DNA from: Arthrobacter sp. PAMC25564
GTDB lineage: Bacteria; Actinomycetota; Actinomycetes; Actinomycetales; Micrococcaceae
Direction: 5' to 3'
Assembly (NCBI RefSeq): GCF_004798705.1
Contig: NZ_CP039290.1
Coordinates: 1,054,001 to 1,118,000 of the forward strand
Length of the DNA stretch: 64,000 nt
Position numbers and translations under genes: made by a program. Each line of letters opens with the position of its first letter. Positions within the stretch are counted from its first letter, which is position 1. Below are positions 8,802 through 18,857 of the stretch, in pieces. A model generated the notes under the pieces. It did no database searches and was not told the origin of the DNA. It saw nothing but the letters and a program-made list of their open reading frames with translations.

Positions 8802-8843
8802 GCAGTTGTTGCCGTTTTGAGGCGCGAGAACGGCAACAACTGC
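8802..8843. terminator. Hairpin after marR
   Basis: A 17-base inverted repeat (8802-8818 with 8827-8843, one mismatch, 8-base loop) begins three bases past the marR stop. The stem core GTTGCCGTTTT resembles the inner stems of the hairpins at 43.4 and 57.9 kb. Its position suggests transcription termination between marR and the methyltransferase. Confidence 0.7.
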
Positions 8844-8846
8844 GAG

Positions 8847-9365
8847 TCACTTGGGCAGCCGGCCCCCGGTTCCGGGCTGGGCCTGCGCTGCTTCCTGCGC
8901 TGCCCGGATGGTGGCCTCGATCATGGAGTTCATGAACCGGGTGACGATCTCCTGTTCCTCGGGCGTGAATTCAGCCATCGCCGCGCCCATATGGCGTGCG
9001 AGCGGGAGGAACATGGCGCCGCCGTCGCGGTAGGCCTTGGGAGTCATCCGCAGCTGGACCTGCCGGCGGTCCGGGCCCTCCCGCTCCCGGACCACATGGC
9101 CGGAACCGTGGAGTCGGTCTATCAGTGCCGTGGTGGCGGGGGAACTGAGATTCAGTTCCTTCCTCAGCACTCCGGGCGTCACGGTCTCGCCCCTCGCGGC
9201 GTGCCGCATGATGACGGCCAGGGCGTTGAGGTCGGTGCGGTGCATGTCATTGCGTCCGCCGGCGGAATCCACATACCGGTTGGCCTCGAGCGTGAAATCC
9301 TGAAGGATCCGGATCAGGGGCGGCGGCCCTGCGGATTCAGGGCGTCCCGGTGTTTCAGCTGACAC
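8847..9365 (-). CDS. MarR family transcriptional regulator
   Basis: 172 residues from GTG 9363-9365, eight bases after a GGAGGG ribosome site. The winged helix is clear: LNALAVIMRHAARGETVTPGVLRKELNLSSPATTALIDRL, then HVVREREGPDRRQVQLRMT (wing, with the DxRxxxL-type signature). The protein is divergent from an MMPL exporter, and a 6+6 inverted repeat overlaps that gene's likely promoter, so it probably represses the exporter and responds to an unknown ligand. The frame is open to 9491 but the extra N-terminus is not family-like. Confidence 0.88.
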   Translation of the reverse strand: MSAETPGRPESAGPPPLIRILQDFTLEANRYVDSAGGRNDMHRTDLNALAVIMRHAARGETVTPGVLRKELNLSSPATTALIDRLHGSGHVVREREGPDRRQVQLRMTPKAYRDGGAMFLPLARHMGAAMAEFTPEEQEIVTRFMNSMIEATIRAAQEAAQAQPGTGGRLPK

Positions 9366-9532
9366 GGTATACGTCCCTCCTCCCTTGCCCTCGTCGTGGC
9401 GGCGCCTCGACTGGCGCCTCCCGGAGTTTACTGCAGCGGCCGGGACCGCCGCTGGGCAGCCAGCGCCGCAGGACCTCCGGTCAATGCTCACCCTGAGGTT
9501 TATCCCTGAATCTCTAGCTGGAAATTTTATCT

Positions 9533-9561
9533 TTGAATTGTATCTCTACAGTGGAGATAGT
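9533..9561 (+). promoter_or_regulatory. Probable MMPL promoter with MarR operator
   Basis: TTGAAT (9533-9538), a 17-base gap and GATAGT (9556-9561) form a reasonable promoter. Between and over the -10 lies TATCTC (9541-9546), a 7-base spacer and GAGATA (9554-9559), a perfect inverted repeat of the size MarR dimers bind. Repressor and operator are assigned by position only. Confidence 0.5.
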
Positions 9562-9610
9562 CTATGATGGACTCAATTCTACTCCTCCGAGGCACCCACC
9601 AGAAGGACCC

Positions 9611-11818
9611 ATGAATAAGCCCCCACAACCCAGTGCCCGCGTTCCCTTCTGGCTGCGCTGGCTGGTCCCGGTCCTGCTCGTCATCACCTGGCTGGCTATT
9701 GCAGGCATCGGCGGACCAACCTTTGGCCGGCTGGGCGAGGTCTCCTCCAACGACCAGGCGTCCTTCCTGTCGGCGGGAGCCGAGGCCACCGCGGCCCAGG
9801 ATTGGCAGGCCAAGTTCCGCGACTCCAAGGAGATCCCCGCCGTCATCGTGATCGAAGGCAATTCCGCCTTCACCCCGGGGCAGTTCGGCCAGGCCGCCGC
9901 GCTCAAGGGCAAGCTGGAAGCCCTGAAGGTCGGCACCACCGTCATCGGCCCCATCCCGTCAGCGGATGCCAAAGCCGTGCAGTTTGTGGTCCCGATCGAT
10001 TCTTCGCGCGCAGTGAAAGACATCATCAAAGAACTTCGCGCAGAGGTGGCATCGTCCGCTCCGGAGGGCATGAAGACCTTCGTGACCGGCCCCGCCGGGC
10101 TGACGGCGGACCTCGTGAGCGCCTTCGCCGGTATTGACGGCATCCTGCTGCTCGTGGCGCTGGGCGCGGTGTTCCTGATCCTGCTGATCGTCTACCGCTC
10201 GCTGCTGCTGCCCCTCGCGGTGCTGTTCACCTCCGTCTTCGCCCTCTGCACCGCCATCCTGCTGGTCTTCGGCATGGCCAAGCTCGGCTGGATCCAGCTC
10301 AACGGCCAAAGCCAGGGCATCCTGTCTATCCTGGTGATCGGTGCCGCCACCGACTACGCCCTGCTCTACGTGGCCCGGTTCCGCGAAGCCCTGACGCACA
10401 CCACCAACCGCACGGCCGCCGCCCTGACCGCCTGGAAAGCCTCCTTCGAGCCGATCCTGGCCTCCGGCGCCACCGTCATCATCGCCTTGTTGTGCCTGCT
10501 GTTTTCAGACCTCAACTCGAACAAGGCCCTCGGCCCCGTGGCCGCCGCAGGCATCCTCTGCTCCCTCTTTGCGGCGCTGACCCTGCTGCCGGCGCTGATG
10601 GCCCTGCTGGGCCGGGCCGCCTTCTGGCCGTTCCGTCCCAAGCTGCTCCCGGCGGGGGAACGCGAGGCTGAGCTGGTCACCGGGCTGGAAGGCCAGAAGG
10701 GTTTGTGGCGCGCCACCGGAACCCTGGTGTCCCGCCGGCCCCGGACGGTCTGGATCGCCTCCGTACTGCTGCTCCTGGTGGCCTCGGCCGGAATCCTGCA
10801 GCTCAAGGCCAACGGCGTCGCGCAGACCGACGTCATCCTGACCGCGTCCAACGCTGTCGACGGCCAGGACGCCCTGGCCCGGCACTTCGACGCCGGCTCC
10901 GGCAGCCCCGCCGTGATTGTCGCCGACAAGGCGAAAGCCGCGCAGGTGCTGGAGAAGGTCAAGGCGAGCGACGGCGTCGGCGACGCCTACCTGCTGGCCG
11001 AGGGCAGCGTGCCGATCATCACCGGCGCGCCTGGCGCCCCTGCTGCTCCGGCGGTGCGGGACGGAAAGGTACTGATCAACGCGACGCTGGACTTCGCCGC
11101 GGACTCGAACGAGGCGGAAAACGTCGTGGTGGAGCTCCGCAACACCGTCAAGACGGTGGACCCCGGGGCGCTGGTCGGCGGCGTGACCGCCACGGCCCTG
11201 GACACAAACACCACGGCCCAGCGTGACCTGGTCACCATCATCCCGGTGGTCCTGGCCGTCATCCTCGTCATCCTCATGCTGCTGCTGCGCTCTGTGCTGG
11301 CGCCGGTCCTGCTGGTCGCTTCCGTGGTCCTGTCCTACGGTGCCGCGATGGGCGTCTCCGCCGTCGTGTTCAACCACATCTTCGGGTTCCCGGGAGCCGA
11401 TGCCACCGTGCCCCTCTTCGGCTTCGTCTTCCTCGTGGCACTGGGGGTGGACTACAACATCTTCCTGATGAGCCGCGTCCGCGAGGAATCCCTCAGGCAC
11501 GGCACCAGGCCCGGCATCCTGCGGGGCCTGGGCGTGACGGGCGGTGTGATCACCTCGGCCGGTGTGGTGCTGGCCGCCACCTTCGCGGCGCTGGGCGTTA
11601 TCCCCATCATGTTCCTGGTGCAGCTGGCCTTCATCGTTGCCTTCGGTGTGCTGCTGGACACGGTGCTGGTCCGCTCGCTGCTGGTCCCCGCCCTGGCCTA
11701 CGACCTCGGTCCGCGGATCTGGTGGCCGGGCAAGCTGGGCCGCCCCGGGACGGATGCCGCCGTGCCCGGCCTGCCGGCGGCCCCGGAGCCGGAATCCGCG
11801 GAGGCAGGAATCCGGTAG
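9611..11818 (+). CDS. MMPL family transporter
   Basis: 735 residues, an RND-superfamily exporter of the MMPL/YdfJ class found in actinobacteria. It has the two-fold design: TM1 near the N-terminus, an external domain, a five-helix block (GIDGILLLVALGAVFLI onward) with the GAATDYALLYVARFRE motif, a second external domain, then a repeat block with FLVALGVDYNIFLMSRVREE. The acidic residues in TDY and VDY are the expected proton-relay positions. Start ATG 9611 follows GAAGGA. It likely exports hydrophobic compounds or lipids, driven by protons, under the divergent MarR. Confidence 0.9.
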   Translation: MNKPPQPSARVPFWLRWLVPVLLVITWLAIAGIGGPTFGRLGEVSSNDQASFLSAGAEATAAQDWQAKFRDSKEIPAVIVIEGNSAFTPGQFGQAAALKGKLEALKVGTTVIGPIPSADAKAVQFVVPIDSSRAVKDIIKELRAEVASSAPEGMKTFVTGPAGLTADLVSAFAGIDGILLLVALGAVFLILLIVYRSLLLPLAVLFTSVFALCTAILLVFGMAKLGWIQLNGQSQGILSILVIGAATDYALLYVARFREALTHTTNRTAAALTAWKASFEPILASGATVIIALLCLLFSDLNSNKALGPVAAAGILCSLFAALTLLPALMALLGRAAFWPFRPKLLPAGEREAELVTGLEGQKGLWRATGTLVSRRPRTVWIASVLLLLVASAGILQLKANGVAQTDVILTASNAVDGQDALARHFDAGSGSPAVIVADKAKAAQVLEKVKASDGVGDAYLLAEGSVPIITGAPGAPAAPAVRDGKVLINATLDFAADSNEAENVVVELRNTVKTVDPGALVGGVTATALDTNTTAQRDLVTIIPVVLAVILVILMLLLRSVLAPVLLVASVVLSYGAAMGVSAVVFNHIFGFPGADATVPLFGFVFLVALGVDYNIFLMSRVREESLRHGTRPGILRGLGVTGGVITSAGVVLAATFAALGVIPIMFLVQLAFIVAFGVLLDTVLVRSLLVPALAYDLGPRIWWPGKLGRPGTDAAVPGLPAAPEPESAEAGIR

Positions 11819-11858
11819 CCGGAAACCCGCTCGCCCGAACCCATGACCGCAGCCGCCG

Positions 11859-12821
11859 TCACCGTTCCTGGTCCCTCCACCAGGCAACGGTGGCGGCGGC
11901 TGCTTCCTTAAGCGGCGTCGGGTGCAGGCCCAGGGCCGCCTCGCTGGCGCGCGAGTCCATCACGAAAGGATGCTCGAACTGGTACAGGGTTTCGGCCAGT
12001 TCCCGTGTACCGGGGGAGAACATGCCCATCGTCCGCAGCACCCAGCCGGGGACGGCGGCCACCCGCGCTGTCCGGACCCCGGCAGCGGCGGCGAACGCTT
12101 CGGCGATTTCACGCTGCGCGACGGCCGGCCCGGTCGGCGTATGCCAGACCCGGTTCCACAGCGCAGGATCCTGAGCGGCCCTGATCATGGCGGCGGCCAG
12201 ATCGGGCACATAGGTGAACGAGTGCGGCAGCCCCGCGTTGCCGACCACCATCACGGATTTGCCCGCCAGCACCGGCTTGACCATACGCTCGCCGGCGTGC
12301 GCGCCACGGACTCCGGGGCCGAAGAAATCGCCCGCCACCATGCTCACGGTATCCGTTGCCGACGCCGCCCGGGCCTTCAGCAGCGACGTGCGGATACCCC
12401 GCTTGCCACCCTGCGCCTCCCGCGGGCCCTCCTCCGTCATCGGCCGTTCCGGCTTGCTGTAGGAGTACAGGCTTTCCGGAAAGACGACGACGGCGCCGGC
12501 CCCGGCCGCCGCTGCCAGCACCGTCTGCTCGGCCGCAGGCAGTTCCTCCGCCCAGGCCCTGGCGCTGTACTGCGAACCGTGGATGCAGTGGAATACGGCC
12601 AGGGCACCGGCGAAGGCGTCCCCGAGCCGGTCGGCGTCCGAGACGTCCACCGCCCTCTTCTCGACGAGGGGGTGGTCCGGGCCGCTTCCGGACCGGGTGA
12701 GCACCCGCACCCGGTGGCCGGCTGCGGCGAGCTGTCCGGCAACGGTCCAGCCGACCGGGCCGGCGCCGGTGACGACATACAACGCAGGCGCCCCAGGCGC
12801 TGGTATTTCTGACTCGGACAC
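11859..12821 (-). CDS. NAD(P)-binding epimerase/dehydratase family protein
   Basis: 320 residues of the extended SDR group. LYVVTGAGPVGWTVAGQL provides the TGxxGxxG nucleotide-binding loop, RVLTRSGS follows strand 2, and VFPESLYSYSKPE is the catalytic-region segment, with a Tyr but not the canonical YxxxK spacing; SFTYVPDLAAAMI is also typical. The substrate is unknown. It is divergent from a TetR regulator with a 23-base palindrome between them next to its own start, so it is probably the regulator's main target. Confidence 0.82.
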   Translation of the reverse strand: MSESEIPAPGAPALYVVTGAGPVGWTVAGQLAAAGHRVRVLTRSGSGPDHPLVEKRAVDVSDADRLGDAFAGALAVFHCIHGSQYSARAWAEELPAAEQTVLAAAAGAGAVVVFPESLYSYSKPERPMTEEGPREAQGGKRGIRTSLLKARAASATDTVSMVAGDFFGPGVRGAHAGERMVKPVLAGKSVMVVGNAGLPHSFTYVPDLAAAMIRAAQDPALWNRVWHTPTGPAVAQREIAEAFAAAAGVRTARVAAVPGWVLRTMGMFSPGTRELAETLYQFEHPFVMDSRASEAALGLHPTPLKEAAAATVAWWRDQER

Positions 12822-12837
12822 GGGGTCTTCCTTTCAA

Positions 12838-12860
12838 TTGCGAGAGCATTGCTCTCACAA
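12838..12860. promoter_or_regulatory. Palindromic TetR-type operator
   Basis: TTG-C-GAGAGC-ATT-GCTCTC-A-CAA reads as a near-perfect 23-base palindrome 17 bases before the epimerase start. A related half-site with GTGCTC and CTGCTC flanks TTGACA at 12910-12915. Binding by the adjacent TetR protein is inferred from position and symmetry. Confidence 0.6.
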
Positions 12861-12943
12861 CAAGAATGGAGCGCGTCCGCGGCGAAGTCAAGAGCGGTGC
12901 TCACATTTGTTGACACTGCTCTGCTTTATGGAATGCTGGAGCC

Positions 12944-14230
12944 ATGCCGCAGACCGCCCGTGCCCTGTCCGTGAAGCCGCCCACGCCCCGCGAGCGTGCC
13001 CGGGCCCGGACCATCGAAGACATTGTGCGCCTTGGCCGGGAGCATCTGGCGCTGCACGGGGCTGCCGCGCTGTCCCTCCGCGCCGTGGCCCGGGACCTCG
13101 GCGTCGTCTCCTCGGCGGTCTACCGGTACGTGGAGAGCCGGGAGGAGCTGCTGACCCTGCTGCTCATCGATGCCTACGGCGAGCTGGGTGATGAAGTGGA
13201 CGCTGCCCTCGGCGCTGTACCGGAAGGGGACTTCGTTGGCCGGTTCCAGGCGCTTGGTGTGGCGGTCCGCAGCTGGGCACTGCGCGAGCCTGCCCGCTAC
13301 GCCCTCCTGTTCGGCAGCCCGGTTCCCGGCTACCAGGCGCCGCCCGGGCGGACCACCGCACCCGGTACCAGGGTGATCTACGCACTGATGGCGATCCTCG
13401 ATGGCGCCTACCGGGCCGGCCGGCTGACCGCCGAAGGCCGCCCCGCCGACGTCGCGCCTTCCTTGGTGGTGGACCTGGCCAGGATCCGCAGCGAACTCGG
13501 GCTTGCCGTCCCGGATGGCCTGCTGGCGCGGGGCGCGCTGGTGTGGACTTCGCTGTTTGGCGCCATCAGCTTCGAGGTCTTTGGTCAGTATGGGGCGGAC
13601 ACGTTCGCCGCCCGCGACGAGCTCTTCGCCCACCATCTGGCCGTGCTCGCGGAGGTGGCCGGGCTTCGCGGCGGGGCCGGCCGGGCGGGCGGGGTTTTCT
13701 GTTCCCCTGTTGCCCCCGGACGGCGCTCGATAGACTGCCACTGCGCCCGCACGGGCGTGTCCGATGCTTCCAGAAAGGGCCCGTCCATGTCTGAAGAGAG
13801 CATGTCTGAAAAGAGCGAGTTTGACCGTGCCGAAGCGGAAAAGCTGCAGGGCGGCACGCCGGCCCCGGCCCCGGCCGCCGACGAGGACGTGGCCGAAGCC
13901 GGTGCCGCGGAAGGCCAGTATGTCGAGGGCGACTATGGCACGGCGGGGGTGGCCGGCGAGAATCCGCCCACGGCGGAAGAGGGAGAATACCCCACCGGTG
14001 ACTACGGCACGGCGGGAGTGGCCGGAGCCGCCTCCGTCGGCGCCGAAGAAGGCGCCTACCCGGAAGGCGACTACGGCACGGGCGGCGCCGTCGGCGAGCC
14101 TGCCGGCTCCGTCGACGAGGGCGAATATCCCGAGGGTGACTACGGCACCGGCGGCGCTGTCGGCACCCAGTGGGCAGACCAGCGGGCGGACCAGCGCCGC
14201 GGCGACAATACGGAACCCGACGACATCTAG
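12944..14230 (+). CDS. TetR regulator whose frame runs on into a repeat protein
   Basis: Residues 1-250 form a TetR regulator: the HTH is LSLRAVARDLGVVSSAVYRYVESREELLTLLL and the C-terminal region matches the TetR_C_33/WHG type (ALREPARYALLFGSPVPGY, SLFGAISFEVFGQYG). No stop follows the natural end near VLAEVAGLR; the frame continues through about 35 low-complexity, non-family residues into a 147-residue acidic repeat protein, giving 428 residues in all. A GGAG ribosome site precedes ATG 12944. Either this is a real fusion or the TetR stop was lost and the downstream gene also has its own start (separate entry). Confidence 0.75.
   Translation: MPQTARALSVKPPTPRERARARTIEDIVRLGREHLALHGAAALSLRAVARDLGVVSSAVYRYVESREELLTLLLIDAYGELGDEVDAALGAVPEGDFVGRFQALGVAVRSWALREPARYALLFGSPVPGYQAPPGRTTAPGTRVIYALMAILDGAYRAGRLTAEGRPADVAPSLVVDLARIRSELGLAVPDGLLARGALVWTSLFGAISFEVFGQYGADTFAARDELFAHHLAVLAEVAGLRGGAGRAGGVFCSPVAPGRRSIDCHCARTGVSDASRKGPSMSEESMSEKSEFDRAEAEKLQGGTPAPAPAADEDVAEAGAAEGQYVEGDYGTAGVAGENPPTAEEGEYPTGDYGTAGVAGAASVGAEEGAYPEGDYGTGGAVGEPAGSVDEGEYPEGDYGTGGAVGTQWADQRADQRRGDNTEPDDI
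13787..14230 (+). CDS. Acidic DYGT-repeat protein (alternative start inside the TetR frame)
   Basis: 147 residues from ATG 13787 (or ATG 13802). Opening SEFDRAEAEKLQGG leads to a Pro/Ala stretch and then four repeats of 23 residues around G-x-Y-x-x-GDYGTxG, ending in an Arg/Asp tail. No membrane segment or signal peptide is seen, so it is probably cytoplasmic and disordered. A TAGACT -10-like box at 13731-13736 sits in the non-family linker, suggesting an independent promoter. Function is unknown; proteins with this opening occur in related actinobacteria to my recollection. Confidence 0.6.
   Translation: MSEESMSEKSEFDRAEAEKLQGGTPAPAPAADEDVAEAGAAEGQYVEGDYGTAGVAGENPPTAEEGEYPTGDYGTAGVAGAASVGAEEGAYPEGDYGTGGAVGEPAGSVDEGEYPEGDYGTGGAVGTQWADQRADQRRGDNTEPDDI
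13913..14173 (+). repeat. Four 69-base coding repeats
   Basis: Units at 13913-13981, 13982-14050, 14051-14119 and a partial one from 14120 encode 23-residue repeats centred on GDYGT. Units 3 and 4 are closest to each other (GDYGTGGAVG), units 1 and 2 likewise (GDYGTAGVAG), suggesting successive duplication. Confidence 0.85.
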
Positions 14231-14281
14231 CCAGGCAGGCCGACTTCGCGCAGGGCGAAACCGGCCGTACCGCCGGTCCGC

Positions 14282-14313
14282 AACCGCCGGATTTCCCGGG
14301 AAATCCGGCGGTT
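14282..14313. terminator. Perfect 32-base palindrome
   Basis: AACCGCCGGATTTCCC followed directly by its reverse complement, with no loop. It lies between the repeat-protein stop and the dnaK operators and would form a strong hairpin in RNA, isolating the heat-shock operon from upstream transcription. There is no T-run. Confidence 0.65.
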
Positions 14314-14342
14314 GACGCGCGTCTCCCGTCTGCTCCGAATTC

Positions 14343-14369
14343 AAAGTTGAGTCATATCGGCTCAACTTT
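14343..14369. promoter_or_regulatory. HAIR operator 1 (HspR site) before dnaK
   Basis: AAAGTTGAG, a 9-base spacer and CTCAACTTT are perfect 9-base arms. Core and spacing match the HspR-associated inverted repeat (CTTGAGT-N7-ACTCAAG) of actinobacteria. It ends just before the TTGACT -35. Confidence 0.88.
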
Positions 14370-14372
14370 GGA

Positions 14373-14400
14373 TTGACTTTCATCGGGCCTTGAGTAAAGT
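14373..14400 (+). promoter_or_regulatory. dnaK operon promoter
   Basis: TTGACT (14373-14378) and TAAAGT (14395-14400) are spaced by 16 bases. The box pair is bracketed by the two HAIR sites, as expected for HspR repression. It leaves a leader of roughly 80 bases before dnaK. Confidence 0.6.
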
Positions 14401-14419
14401 TGAGTGTAGATCGCTCAAT
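14396..14419. promoter_or_regulatory. HAIR operator 2 (HspR site) before dnaK
   Basis: AAAGTTGAG (14396-14404), spacer 14405-14413, CTCAAT (14414-14419): same geometry as site 1 with one weaker arm. It overlaps the -10 and the likely transcription start, so HspR bound here would block RNA polymerase. Confidence 0.78.
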
Positions 14420-14485
14420 AACGGTCGGGCCTGCCGGGTCCGCAGCCAATCCCAGCTGGTTTGCCAGAAAAGAAGGAAGCAACAT

Positions 14486-16348
<1,863 letters not shown>

Positions 16349-16350
16349 CC

Positions 16351-16998
16351 ATGCCGCATCACGGCAACGAAGAAGAGCACGATTCTTCCGCGAACCGGCG
16401 CGACAACGAGCCCGAGAAGCCGGTCATCCACGACAACCGCAAGGTTGACCCGAAGACCGGTCAGGCCCGGCACCCGGACCAGGAGCAGCACACCGGTTCC
16501 GGGGACGCGCTGTCCCAGGCGGCGGACATCCTCAACAGTGTTGAGGTTCCTGCCGCGGAATCCGTCGCCCAGGGCGCGGGCGCAGCCGAAGCGGAGGAGT
16601 TGAAGGACGATCTCCGCCGGCTCCAGGCCGAATACGTCAACTACCGCAAGCGCGTCGAACGCGACCGTGCCGTTGCAGGGGAGATGGCCGTCATCGGCGT
16701 CCTGAACTCGCTGCTGCCGGTACTGGACGACGTCGACGCCGCACGCCAGCACGGTGACCTCGCGGACGGCCCGTTCGCCGCGATCGCCGCCAAGCTGGAG
16801 AACGCGCTGAAGACGTACGGCCTGGCGCGCATCGATGAGACCGGCGTGGAGTTCGATCCCACGGTCCACGAGGCCCTCATCCAGCAGCCCGGCCCGGACG
16901 TCGAGATCGACACCGTCAGCCAGGTCCTGCGCGCGGGCTACAAGACCGGCGACAGGGTGCTCCGCGCGGCCCAGGTGATCGTGGCCGTACCGGCTTAG
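16351..16998 (+). CDS. grpE: Nucleotide exchange factor GrpE
   Basis: 215 residues, starting 2 bases after the dnaK stop. An unstructured charged N-terminus (about 75 residues) precedes the coiled coil LKDDLRRLQAEYVNYRKRVERD and the beta-wing region GVEFDPTVHEAL...VSQVLRAGYKTGDRVLRAAQVIV, the GrpE signature. It releases ADP from DnaK. Length and layout are normal. Between its stop and dnaJ lies a long two-armed inverted repeat unusual for the interior of an operon. Confidence 0.96.
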   Translation: MPHHGNEEEHDSSANRRDNEPEKPVIHDNRKVDPKTGQARHPDQEQHTGSGDALSQAADILNSVEVPAAESVAQGAGAAEAEELKDDLRRLQAEYVNYRKRVERDRAVAGEMAVIGVLNSLLPVLDDVDAARQHGDLADGPFAAIAAKLENALKTYGLARIDETGVEFDPTVHEALIQQPGPDVEIDTVSQVLRAGYKTGDRVLRAAQVIVAVPA

Positions 16999-17006
16999 TC
17001 AGCACA

Positions 17007-17120
17007 CGCCGGACGGATGAGGGGGCCCCGCCCCTACGCGTGGCGGCTAAGTCCTGCGGACTTAGCCGCCACGCTCCGGTAGGCCCGATGCCACTCCCGG
17101 GCCCCCTCATCCGTCCGGCG
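17007..17120. repeat. Two-armed inverted repeat between grpE and dnaJ
   Basis: Outer arms 17007-17028 and 17099-17120 are perfect 22-base complements; inside lies a second hairpin, 17039-17054 with 17058-17073 (16 perfect pairs, 3-base loop). RNA would fold into a very stable Y shape. It may lower dnaJ/hspR expression relative to dnaK-grpE or protect the upstream mRNA end; it also resembles a mobile REP-like element. Confidence 0.85.
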
Positions 17121-17173
17121 GCGTCGGGGTAATCTCGCCTTAACGCTTTTTGTTCTTTTGAAAGGAAACGCCA

Positions 17174-18160
17174 TTGGCTAGCCAGGACTGGGTGGACAAG
17201 GACTTCTACAAGATCCTGGGTGTCGCCAAGGACGCTTCCGACGCCGACATCAAGAAGGCCTACCGGAAGCTCGCTCGGCAGCACCACCCGGACACCAACG
17301 CGGGGAACGCTGCATCGGAGCGGAAGTTCAAGGACATCTCCGAGGCGTACTCGGTGCTGTCCGACGCCGATGAGCGCCAGCAGTACGATGCCATCCGGGC
17401 CATGGGCGGCGGCGCACGGTTTGCCCCGGGCGGCGCGGGCGGCGGTGCGGGCGGCGGCGCCGGTTTCGAGGATCTCTTCGGCGGCCTGTTCACGGGCAAC
17501 GCCGGCCGTCACTCCGGCGGTTTCAGTACATCCGGCGGTATTCCGCCCGAGTTCGCCGACCTCTTCGGCGGCGGCGGATTCGGGGGTGGTGGCCAGTCCT
17601 TCCAGCGCGCCCCGCAGAAGGGCGCTGACCGGACCGCATCGACCACCATCTCCTTTGCGGGCTCGGTCCGCGGCACCACGATCGGCCTGCGCGAACCGGA
17701 TGGCGAGGTTATCGACGTCCGCGTCCCGGCCGGCATTAAGGACGGCCAGAAGGTCCGCGTCCGCGGCAAGGGCCAGTACGGCCCGGCGGGCAACGGTGAC
17801 CTCATGGTCACGGTCTCCGTGAAGCCGCACGATTTCTACACCCGCGACGGCGACAACCTCCGTATCCATGTTCCGGTCACCTTCCCGGAGGCGGCCCTGG
17901 GCGCGGACATCGAGGTCCCCACCATCGACGGGGACACGGTCAGGGTCCGGGTCCCCTCCGGCACGCCTTCGGGTCGCACGCTCCGGGTCAAGGGCCGCGG
18001 CGTGAAGCACACCAAGGCCACCGGCGACCTGCTGGTGACGATTGACGTCGCGGTCCCCAAGAAGCTGAGCAAGGAAGCTGAGGAAGCCGTGAAGGCCTTT
18101 GCAGCGGCCACCGACGGCGAGGATGTCCGTGCCGGCCTGGCAGCCAAGGCCAGGCTCTAA
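17174..18160 (+). CDS. dnaJ: DnaJ-type co-chaperone without zinc fingers (CbpA-like)
   Basis: 328 residues from TTG 17174, preceded by AAAGGAAA. The J domain (residues 1-70) has the HPD motif in RQHHPDTN; a Gly/Phe-rich linker (about 75-145) follows, then two substrate-binding beta domains ([19 protein letters not shown]...). The CxxCxGxG zinc repeats of class I DnaJ are absent, so it is a type II protein like CbpA. It stimulates DnaK ATPase and delivers clients. A rare TTG start and the hairpin before it suggest lowered synthesis. Confidence 0.95.
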   Translation: MASQDWVDKDFYKILGVAKDASDADIKKAYRKLARQHHPDTNAGNAASERKFKDISEAYSVLSDADERQQYDAIRAMGGGARFAPGGAGGGAGGGAGFEDLFGGLFTGNAGRHSGGFSTSGGIPPEFADLFGGGGFGGGGQSFQRAPQKGADRTASTTISFAGSVRGTTIGLREPDGEVIDVRVPAGIKDGQKVRVRGKGQYGPAGNGDLMVTVSVKPHDFYTRDGDNLRIHVPVTFPEAALGADIEVPTIDGDTVRVRVPSGTPSGRTLRVKGRGVKHTKATGDLLVTIDVAVPKKLSKEAEEAVKAFAAATDGEDVRAGLAAKARL

Positions 18161-18170
18161 GGAGCCTGCC

Positions 18171-18593
18171 ATGGCCATCGACTTCGACCAGCCAATCTTC
18201 GTCATCTCCGTCGCCGCGGAACTGGCGGCCATGCATCCGCAGACGCTGCGCCAGTACGACCGGCTCGGCATCGTTTCGCCCAGCAGGGCACCCGGCAAGT
18301 CCCGGCGCTACTCGCAGCGGGACGTGAACATGCTCCGCGAGGTCCAGCGACTCTCCCAGGAGGGCGTCTCCCTGGAGGGCATCAAACGGATCCTCCAACT
18401 GGAGAACCAGGTCGCCGCCCTGCAGCGCCGGGTCAGCGAGCTGAGCGAGAAACTCGACAAGCGCGGGCTGCCGCTGGACTCCCGCATCTTCGCCGCCGGA
18501 ACCGCGGGCGACGTCGTCAGCCTGGTCCGCGGCCAGCGCCCCCGCGGGCGTTCCCAGGCCCTCGTGGTGTGGAGGCCCCGCGGCACCGAATAG
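18171..18593 (+). CDS. hspR: Heat-shock repressor HspR (MerR family)
   Basis: 140 residues. The MerR-type winged helix reads FVISVAAELAAMHPQTLRQYDRLGIVSPSR and YSQRDVNMLREVQRLSQEGVSLEGIKRIL, followed by a coiled coil ENQVAALQRRVSELSEKL. AAGGAG overlaps the dnaJ stop and positions ATG 18171. HspR binds HAIR sites with DnaK as co-repressor in Streptomyces and mycobacteria; matching HAIR sites occur here before dnaK and clpB, so it autoregulates its own operon and controls clpB. It ends the operon; a hairpin follows. Confidence 0.96.
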   Translation: MAIDFDQPIFVISVAAELAAMHPQTLRQYDRLGIVSPSRAPGKSRRYSQRDVNMLREVQRLSQEGVSLEGIKRILQLENQVAALQRRVSELSEKLDKRGLPLDSRIFAAGTAGDVVSLVRGQRPRGRSQALVVWRPRGTE

Positions 18594-18610
18594 CCCCTTG
18601 TGTGCGCCCG

Positions 18611-18634
18611 GCCTGCCGCTTCCGCGCGGCAGGC
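18611..18634 (+). terminator. Hairpin after hspR
   Basis: GCCTGCCGC (18611-18619) and GCGGCAGGC (18626-18634), six-base loop, 17 bases past the hspR stop. No immediate T-run; TTTTT occurs at about 18659. Probable end of the heat-shock operon. Confidence 0.6.
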
Positions 18635-18857
18635 GGTCCGGACCGAGTGGTCGCGGAATTTTTCGGGTAGTCCCGGCATGAAGTCGGGTACTTCCCTACA
18701 CGTGACTCCAGGACGCCCCGCCCCGTTGAATGGGTGTGGCAGGCTGTCCAACCCTGCCGCCAGCGCAACCGCCGGAACTGTCGGGAGGGCAAGCCATGAC
18801 CGAATCCTCGAAACCAGCCACCCCCGGGCAACGATTCGCAGCTTCAAGGAGCTGGTC

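Noticed and set aside
14390..14485. dnaK extended N-terminus from ATG 14390
   Set aside because: Includes the promoter -10 and second HAIR site; the canonical start [14 protein letters not shown] at 14486 has its own ribosome site.
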